DNA from: Streptomyces niveus
Lineage (GTDB): Bacteria; Actinomycetota; Actinomycetes; Streptomycetales; Streptomycetaceae
DNA length: 64,000 nt
Direction: 5' to 3'
Assembly: GCF_002009175.1 (NCBI RefSeq)
Contig: NZ_CP018047.1
Location: 1,364,001-1,428,000 of the forward strand
Shown here piece by piece: positions 59,180-64,000 of this stretch (its first letter is position 1; every line of letters begins with the position of its first letter). A program made the translations under genes and the position numbers. A model generated the notes under the pieces. The model was not told the DNA's origin. It saw nothing but the letters and a program-made list of their open reading frames with translations, and did not search any database.

Positions 59180-60640
59180 TCAGCTCACGCCGAGCCAGCC
59201 CTCAATGGGATGGAGCGCGAAGAAGACCACGAAGATCACGGTCAGTGCCCACATGAAGGCGCCGATCTCCCGCACCTTGCCCTGGGCGATCTTGATGGCG
59301 ACGTAGGAGATGACGCCGGCGGCGACTCCGGCGGTGATCTGGTAGGTGAACGGCATGATCACCACGGTCAGGAAGACCGGTACGGCGACGGCCCGGTCGT
59401 TCCAGTCGATGTGCCTGGCGTTCTGCATCATCATCGCGCCGATGACCACCAGGGCCGCCGCGGCGACCTCGCCGGGGACGATCTGGGTGATCGGGCTGAA
59501 GAACAGGCACGCCGCGAAGAAGAGGCCGGTGACGACGGAGGCGAAGCCCGTACGCGCCCCCTCCCCCACACCGGTCGCGGACTCCACGAACACGGTCTGG
59601 CCGGAGCCGCCCGCGACACCGCCGACGACTCCGCCCGCGCCGTCGATGAACAGCGCCTTCGACAGGCCGGGCATCCGGCCCTTGTCGTCCGCCAGCTCGG
59701 CCTCCGTACCGACGCCGATGATCGTGGCCATGGCGTCGAAGAAGCCGGCGAGCACGAGCGTGAAGACGATCATGCCGACGGTCATCGCGCCGACCTCGCC
59801 CCAGCCGCCGAACTCGACGTCCCCGAAGAGCGAGAAGTCCGGCATGGCGACGGCGCCGCCGGTCAGCTCGGGCGGACCGCTCGCCCACGCCTTGGCGCCG
59901 ATGACACCGGTCGCGTTGAGCACGGCGGCGACGATCGTGCCGACGACGATGCCGATCAGGATCGCGCCGGGCACGTCGCGCGCCTGGAGCATGAAAATCA
60001 GCAGCAGGGTGACGGCGAAGATCAGGACCGGCCAGCCGGCCAGTTCGCCGGCCGGGCCCAGGGTGACGGGGCCGCCGCCCTGCGAGGCGTGTACGAAGCC
60101 CGCCTTGACCAGGCCGATCAGCGCGACGAAGGTGCCGATGCCCATGGTGATCGCGTGCTTGAGCGCGAGCGGTATCGCGTTCATGATCAGCTCGCGCAGG
60201 CCGGTGACGACCAGCAGCATGATCACGACGCCGTACATCACACACATGCCCATGGCCTGCGGCCAGGTCATGTTGGGGGCGACCTGCGTGGAGATGACGC
60301 CGGAGACGGAGAGACCGGCGGCGAGCGCCAGCGGCACCTTGCCGACGAAACCCATCAGCAGCGTGGTGACGGCCGCGGCGACGACGGTGGCGGTGATCAG
60401 CGCGGGCTGGCTGAGCACATTGCCCGCGACGTCCTTCCCGCCCAGGATGAGCGGGTTGAGCAGCAGGATGTACGCCATGGCCATGAAGGTCGTGACGCCG
60501 CCGCGCACTTCACGCGCGACGGTGGATCCCCGCTGGGATATGTGGAAATACCGGTCGAGCCAGGACCTTCCGGCCGGGGGACGCGAGCCTGGGCCGGCGT
60601 CCTCGGCGGTTGTCACTGGCTCCACGGACTGCTGGGTCAT
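59180..60640 (-). CDS. AzgA-type NCS2 purine permease (adenine/guanine/hypoxanthine)
   Basis: The 486-residue transporter begins with HISQRGSTVAREVRGGVTTF then MAMAYILLLNPLILGG, the standard AzgA opening, and has FVALIGLVKAGFVHASQGGG, ATIIGVGTEAELAD and GGSGQTVFVESATGVGEGAR (substrate region). About 12-13 helices are visible. It imports purine bases by proton symport, feeding the dehydrogenase encoded upstream. It sits inside the xdh operon, 220 bp after the molybdenum-subunit stop; in that gap no clear terminator is seen. Confidence 0.93.
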   Translation of the reverse strand: MTQQSVEPVTTAEDAGPGSRPPAGRSWLDRYFHISQRGSTVAREVRGGVTTFMAMAYILLLNPLILGGKDVAGNVLSQPALITATVVAAAVTTLLMGFVGKVPLALAAGLSVSGVISTQVAPNMTWPQAMGMCVMYGVVIMLLVVTGLRELIMNAIPLALKHAITMGIGTFVALIGLVKAGFVHASQGGGPVTLGPAGELAGWPVLIFAVTLLLIFMLQARDVPGAILIGIVVGTIVAAVLNATGVIGAKAWASGPPELTGGAVAMPDFSLFGDVEFGGWGEVGAMTVGMIVFTLVLAGFFDAMATIIGVGTEAELADDKGRMPGLSKALFIDGAGGVVGGVAGGSGQTVFVESATGVGEGARTGFASVVTGLFFAACLFFSPITQIVPGEVAAAALVVIGAMMMQNARHIDWNDRAVAVPVFLTVVIMPFTYQITAGVAAGVISYVAIKIAQGKVREIGAFMWALTVIFVVFFALHPIEGWLGVS

Positions 60641-60860
60641 GGTGGCCTACTCCCAAGGTTCACAGGGGCACCCGCGACGAGATTCCATATGCGGGATTTG
60701 GGATGGTGCGTGGGCTGCACGACCCGGGGGACGGCCCGAGGCGAACTGGGTTGTCTTACAAGGCTGTAGCGGTGCTGCGGCGCCGCCGCGAGCGGTGCGG
60801 CGGCGGTCGGGGCTCCGGACGGCACTGGTACGCCGCCCGGAGCGTCCGGTCGGTTGCCCG

Positions 60861-63245
60861 TCAGGTGCCGGTCAGATGTTCCGGCCGTACCGGGGTCCTG
60901 TTCAGCTCCAGACCCGTCGCGTTGCGGATCGCCGCGAGCACGGCGGGAGTCGACGACAGGGTCGGGGCCTCGCCGATGCCACGCAGCCCGTACGGCGCGT
61001 GCTCGTCGGCCAGTTCGAGCACGTCGACCGGGATGGTCGGTGTGTCGAGGATGGTGGGGATCAGATAGTCCGTGAAGGACGGGTTGCGTACCTTCGCGGT
61101 CTTCGGGTCGACGAGGATCTCCTCCATGACCGCCACGCCCAGGCCCTGGGTGGTGCCACCCTGGATCTGGCCGAGGACGGACAGCGGGTTGAGCGCCTTG
61201 CCGACGTCCTGCGCCACGGCCAGCTCCACCACCTTGACCAGGCCCAGCTCCGTGTCGACCTCGACCACCGCGCGGTGCGCGGCGAACGAGTACTGGACAT
61301 GGCCGTTCCCCTGCCCCGTACGCAGGTCGAACGCCTGCGTGGGGCGGTGGCGCCACTCCAGTTCGAGGTCGACCGACTCGCCCTCCAGGACGTCCACCAG
61401 ATCGGCCAGGACCTCCCCGCCGTCGGTGACGACCTTGCCGCTCTCCAGCAGCAGTTCGGCCGTGGCCCAGGCCGGGTGGTACGTACCGAACTTGACGCGG
61501 CCCATTTCCAGGACCTTCTCGCGGACGTGCTCACAGGTGTTCTTGACCGCGCCCCCCGTGACGTACGTCTGACGGGACGCGGAGGTCGAACCGGCGGACC
61601 CCACACGGGTGTCGGCCGGCTGGATCGTCACCTGGGCGACGCCGAGTTCGGTGCGGGCGATCTGCGCGTGGACCGTGACGCCGCCCTGGCCGACCTCCGC
61701 CATCGCGGTGTGCACGGTGGCGACCGGCTCCCCGTTGATGACCTCCATCCGCACGCGGGCGGTGGAGTAGTCGTCGAAGCCCTCGGAGAAGCCGACGTTC
61801 TTGATGCCGACCGCGTAGCCCACGCCCCGTACGACGCCTTCGCCGTGCGTGGTGTTGGACAGCCCGCCGGGCAGCGCGCGTACGTCGGCCGCCTCGCCCG
61901 CCGCGAGCCACTGCCGCTCGGGCGGCATCGGGCGCGCCTTGACGCGGCGAAGCAGTTCGGCCACGGGCGCGGGCGAGTCGACGCGCTGGCCGGTGGGCAG
62001 GAGCGTGCCCTGCTCCATGGCGTTGAGGCGGCGGAACTCGACGGGGTCCATGCCGAGTTCGGCGGCGAGCTTGTCCATCTGCGCCTCGTACGCGAAGCAC
62101 GCCTGTACGGCTCCGAAGCCGCGCATCGCGCCGCAGGGCGGGTTGTTGGTGTAGAGCGCCAGTGCCTCGATGTCGACGTCCTCGACGACGTAGGGGCCGA
62201 CCGAGAGCGACGAGGCGTTGCCGACGACGGCCGGGGACGCGGAGGCGTACGCGCCGCCGTCCAGCACGATCCGGCACTTCATGTGCGTGAGCTTGCCGTC
62301 CCTGGTGGCCCCGTGCTCGTACCAGAGCTTCGCCGGGTGGCGGTGGACATGCCCGAAGAAGGACTCGAACCGGTTGTAGACGATCTTGACCGGCTTGCCG
62401 GTGCGCAGCGCCAGCAGGCACGCGTGGATCTGCATCGACAGGTCCTCACGGCCGCCGAAGGCGCCGCCGACGCCGGACAGCGTCATACGGACCTTGTCCT
62501 CGGGCAGGCCGAGGACGGGCGCGATCTGACGGAGGTCGGAGTGCAGCCACTGCGTGGCGACGTACAGGTCGACGCCGCCGTCCTCGCCCGGTACGGCGAG
62601 GCCGGACTCCGGGCCGAGGAACGCCTGGTCCTGCATGCCGAAGACGTACTCACCGGAGACGATGACGTCGGCACGCTCGGCGGCCCCGGCGGCGTCGCCG
62701 CGCACGATGGGCTGGCGGTGGACGATGTTCGGGTGCGACACGTGGTCCGCGTGGTGGTCGTCGCGGTGCTCGTGGACGAGCGGCGCGCCCTCGGCCGTCG
62801 CGGACGCCTCGTCGGTGACGACCGGCAGGTCCGCGTAGTCGATCCGGATCTTGGCGGCGGCGCGGCGCGCGGTCTCGGGGTGGTCGGCGGCGACGATCGC
62901 GACGGGTTCGCCGTGGTGGCGGACCTTGCCGTGGGCGAGGACGGGGGTGTCCTGGAACTCCAGGCCGTAGCGCTTCACGTCGGTCGGCAGGTCGTCGTAG
63001 GTGAGGACCGCGTACACGCCGGGGGTGGCCAGCGCCTCGGCCGTGTCGATGGAGCGGATCTCGGCGTGCGCGACGGTGCTGCGCAGGGTGTGACCCCACA
63101 GCATGTCCTCGTGCCACATGTCGGAGGAGTACGCGAACTCGCCGGTGACCTTGAGGGTGCCGTCGGGCCGGAGCGTGGACTCGCCGATGCCGCCCCTGGT
63201 CCTGGAGCCCTGTGTGATGTCGGTGGGTGTGCCCGTGGTCGCCAT
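60861..63245 (-). CDS. Xanthine dehydrogenase, molybdopterin-binding subunit
   Basis: The 794-residue large subunit has the a/b hammerhead domain (LKVTGEFAYSSDMWHEDMLW) and the molybdopterin domains with SGVGGAFGGREDLSMQIHAC, LSVGPYVVEDVDIEALALYT, NPPCGAMRGFGAVQACFAYE (conserved Arg near the Mo site), MAEVGQGGVTVHAQIARTEL and, near the end, the catalytic Glu in GLRGIGEAPTLSSTPAVLAA. All key motifs are intact. ATG at 63245 follows GGAGGTCTGACC, two bases after the Fe-S stop. It oxidises hypoxanthine and xanthine to urate. Confidence 0.95.
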   Translation of the reverse strand: MATTGTPTDITQGSRTRGGIGESTLRPDGTLKVTGEFAYSSDMWHEDMLWGHTLRSTVAHAEIRSIDTAEALATPGVYAVLTYDDLPTDVKRYGLEFQDTPVLAHGKVRHHGEPVAIVAADHPETARRAAAKIRIDYADLPVVTDEASATAEGAPLVHEHRDDHHADHVSHPNIVHRQPIVRGDAAGAAERADVIVSGEYVFGMQDQAFLGPESGLAVPGEDGGVDLYVATQWLHSDLRQIAPVLGLPEDKVRMTLSGVGGAFGGREDLSMQIHACLLALRTGKPVKIVYNRFESFFGHVHRHPAKLWYEHGATRDGKLTHMKCRIVLDGGAYASASPAVVGNASSLSVGPYVVEDVDIEALALYTNNPPCGAMRGFGAVQACFAYEAQMDKLAAELGMDPVEFRRLNAMEQGTLLPTGQRVDSPAPVAELLRRVKARPMPPERQWLAAGEAADVRALPGGLSNTTHGEGVVRGVGYAVGIKNVGFSEGFDDYSTARVRMEVINGEPVATVHTAMAEVGQGGVTVHAQIARTELGVAQVTIQPADTRVGSAGSTSASRQTYVTGGAVKNTCEHVREKVLEMGRVKFGTYHPAWATAELLLESGKVVTDGGEVLADLVDVLEGESVDLELEWRHRPTQAFDLRTGQGNGHVQYSFAAHRAVVEVDTELGLVKVVELAVAQDVGKALNPLSVLGQIQGGTTQGLGVAVMEEILVDPKTAKVRNPSFTDYLIPTILDTPTIPVDVLELADEHAPYGLRGIGEAPTLSSTPAVLAAIRNATGLELNRTPVRPEHLTGT

Positions 63246-63247
63246 GG

Positions 63248-63877
63248 TCAGACCTCCTCGGACTGCCGGGCGGCCGCTAGGCGGACCGCGTCGAGGATCT
63301 TCTCGTAGCCGGTGCAGCGGCAGAGGTTGCCGGAAAGCGCCTCGCGGATGTCCGCGTCGGACGGCGAGGGGTTGCGCTCCAGCATCTCGTCGGCGGTGAC
63401 CAGCAGACCGGGGGTGCAGAAGCCGCACTGCACGGCGCCGGCGTCGATGAACGCCTGCTGGATCGGGGAGAGGTCGCCGCCTTCGCCGGTCTGCGAGTCG
63501 GTGCCCTTGGCCTGCCAGCGCTGGGCTCCTTGGAGGCTCGTACCGCAGGTTGCGGAGCCGGTGGGGTCCGAGGTGCCGTCGGTGCCCGCGGAACCCGAGG
63601 GCCCACAACCGCCGTGCTCCGCACGCTGCTTGGCGAAGTCCGCCAGCCCCTCGACGGTGACCACGTCGCGGCCTTCGACCTGGCCGGCCGCGACGAGGCA
63701 GGCGCAGACGGGCAGACCGTCGAGGCGGACCGTACAGGAGCCGCATTCGCCCTGCTCGCAGGCGTTCTTCGAGCCGGGCAGGCCCATGCGCTCACGCAGG
63801 ACGTAGAGAAGGGACTCGCCCTCCCAGACGTCGTCGGCCTCCTGGGGACGGCCGTTGACGGTGAAGTTCACGCGCAT
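63248..63877 (-). CDS. Xanthine dehydrogenase, 2Fe-2S subunit with extended linker
   Basis: The 209-residue subunit carries both iron-sulfur sites: the plant-type cluster at C40, C45, C48 and C60 (ACEQGECGSCTVRLDG), and the second cluster in QCGFCTPG and NLCRCTGY. Between the two domains (residues about 82-135) is an insertion rich in Gly, Ser and Thr and containing two extra Cys, while homologous subunits are about 155-170 residues. It hands electrons from the Mo site to FAD. ATG at 63877 follows GGAAGGAG, two bases after the FAD subunit stop. Confidence 0.95.
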   Translation of the reverse strand: MRVNFTVNGRPQEADDVWEGESLLYVLRERMGLPGSKNACEQGECGSCTVRLDGLPVCACLVAAGQVEGRDVVTVEGLADFAKQRAEHGGCGPSGSAGTDGTSDPTGSATCGTSLQGAQRWQAKGTDSQTGEGGDLSPIQQAFIDAGAVQCGFCTPGLLVTADEMLERNPSPSDADIREALSGNLCRCTGYEKILDAVRLAAARQSEEV

Positions 63878-63879
63878 CG

Positions 63880-64000
63880 CTATGCAGCTCCTTCCAGCGT
63901 GGTGCCGGTGGCCCGGTACTGCTCCCAGGTCCAGCCGAGCGTGCGGCGGGCCATGATGCCCACCGCGTGGCGGCGGTACTTCGCGGTGCCGCGCACGTCG
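63880..64000 (-). CDS. Xanthine dehydrogenase FAD-binding subunit, C-terminal end only
   Basis: The last 39 codons before the TAG at 63880-63882 read DVRGTAKYRRHAVGIMARRT then LGWTWEQYRATGTTLEGAA. DVRGTAxYRRH-x(2)-G is the typical end of the CO-dehydrogenase-like flavoprotein C domain. The rest is outside the window. Its stop is two bases before the Fe-S start, giving the order FAD, Fe-S, Mo, permease, XdhC. Confidence 0.88.
   Translation of the reverse strand, partial: DVRGTAKYRRHAVGIMARRTLGWTWEQYRATGTTLEGAA

Noticed and set aside
59346..63308. Very long plus-strand open frame opposite the xanthine dehydrogenase genes
   Set aside because: It is the mirror of GC-rich codons in real minus-strand genes; its translation has no domain and the opposite strand has intact catalytic motifs.
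1..64000. tRNA, rRNA or riboswitch genes
   Set aside because: No cloverleaf-like or rRNA-like stretch and no known riboswitch core was noticed by reading; a covariance-model search was not possible.

Overview
This window looks like chromosomal DNA of a Streptomyces or close relative. It is very GC-rich and its codons end mostly in G or C. It uses many GTG starts, 4-base ATGA or GTGA overlaps, long GC hairpins as terminators, NarL-type two-component pairs, secreted cell-wall and polysaccharide hydrolases, and a full purine-degradation gene set. From memory, the order (ROK kinase, sugar ABC transporter, GntR, allantoicase/allantoinase, IclR, malate synthase, uricase operon, hyi/glxR, gcl) recalls the SCO6200-SCO6260 region of S. 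coelicolor. No database was searched.

Layout. 1-4453 (minus): 5' part of an AMP-dependent ligase, a DHA2-type efflux pump and a flavin monooxygenase. 4454-5003: gene debris including the C-terminal remnant of an S9 peptidase. 5004-13558: sugar-uptake block with a membrane protein, a ROK kinase, an ABC transporter with two tandem binding proteins, a GntR regulator and a divergent Gfo/Idh/MocA oxidoreductase. 13616-18334: hotdog thioesterase, P450, two-component system, SDR. 18357-25319: allantoicase, allantoinase, IclR regulator (AllR), a DUF5955-like protein, a MobA/MocA-like nucleotidyltransferase and malate synthase. 25609-33362: lysozyme, Tat-exported amidase, two GH46 chitosanases and miscellaneous small enzymes. 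33444-39396 (minus): urate-forming and urate-degrading genes with a permease. 39516-44030: glyoxylate salvage (hyi, glxR, gcl). 44267-58028: regulators, acetyltransferase, acyl-CoA synthetase, a 188-bp MITE-like element, a LacI/GH9 cellulase pair, a second two-component system and a frameshifted beta-lactamase-like gene. 57951-64000 (minus): xanthine dehydrogenase operon (FAD subunit cut by the window end, Fe-S subunit, Mo subunit, purine permease, XdhC).

How the genes fit together. Purines imported by the two NCS2-type permeases are oxidised by xanthine dehydrogenase, or deaminated by 8-oxoguanine deaminase, to urate. Uricase, HIU hydrolase and OHCU decarboxylase make allantoin. Allantoinase and allantoicase then give ureidoglycolate. 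Glyoxylate is used by malate synthase or by Gcl-Hyi-GlxR to make glycerate. No ureidoglycolate lyase or urease is recognisable in the window.

The most interesting signal is regulatory. Four promoter regions (allB/allR, aceB, hyi, gcl) each carry a pair of 17-bp boxes, consensus YTTCCRCAATGCRGAAR, always exactly 21 bp centre to centre. This points to cooperative binding by the IclR protein encoded here. A second palindrome, TTCAAC-N5-GTTGAA, lies in front of the allantoinase and OHCU-decarboxylase/uricase operons, with a degenerate copy abutting the aceB boxes. It suggests a second control layer.
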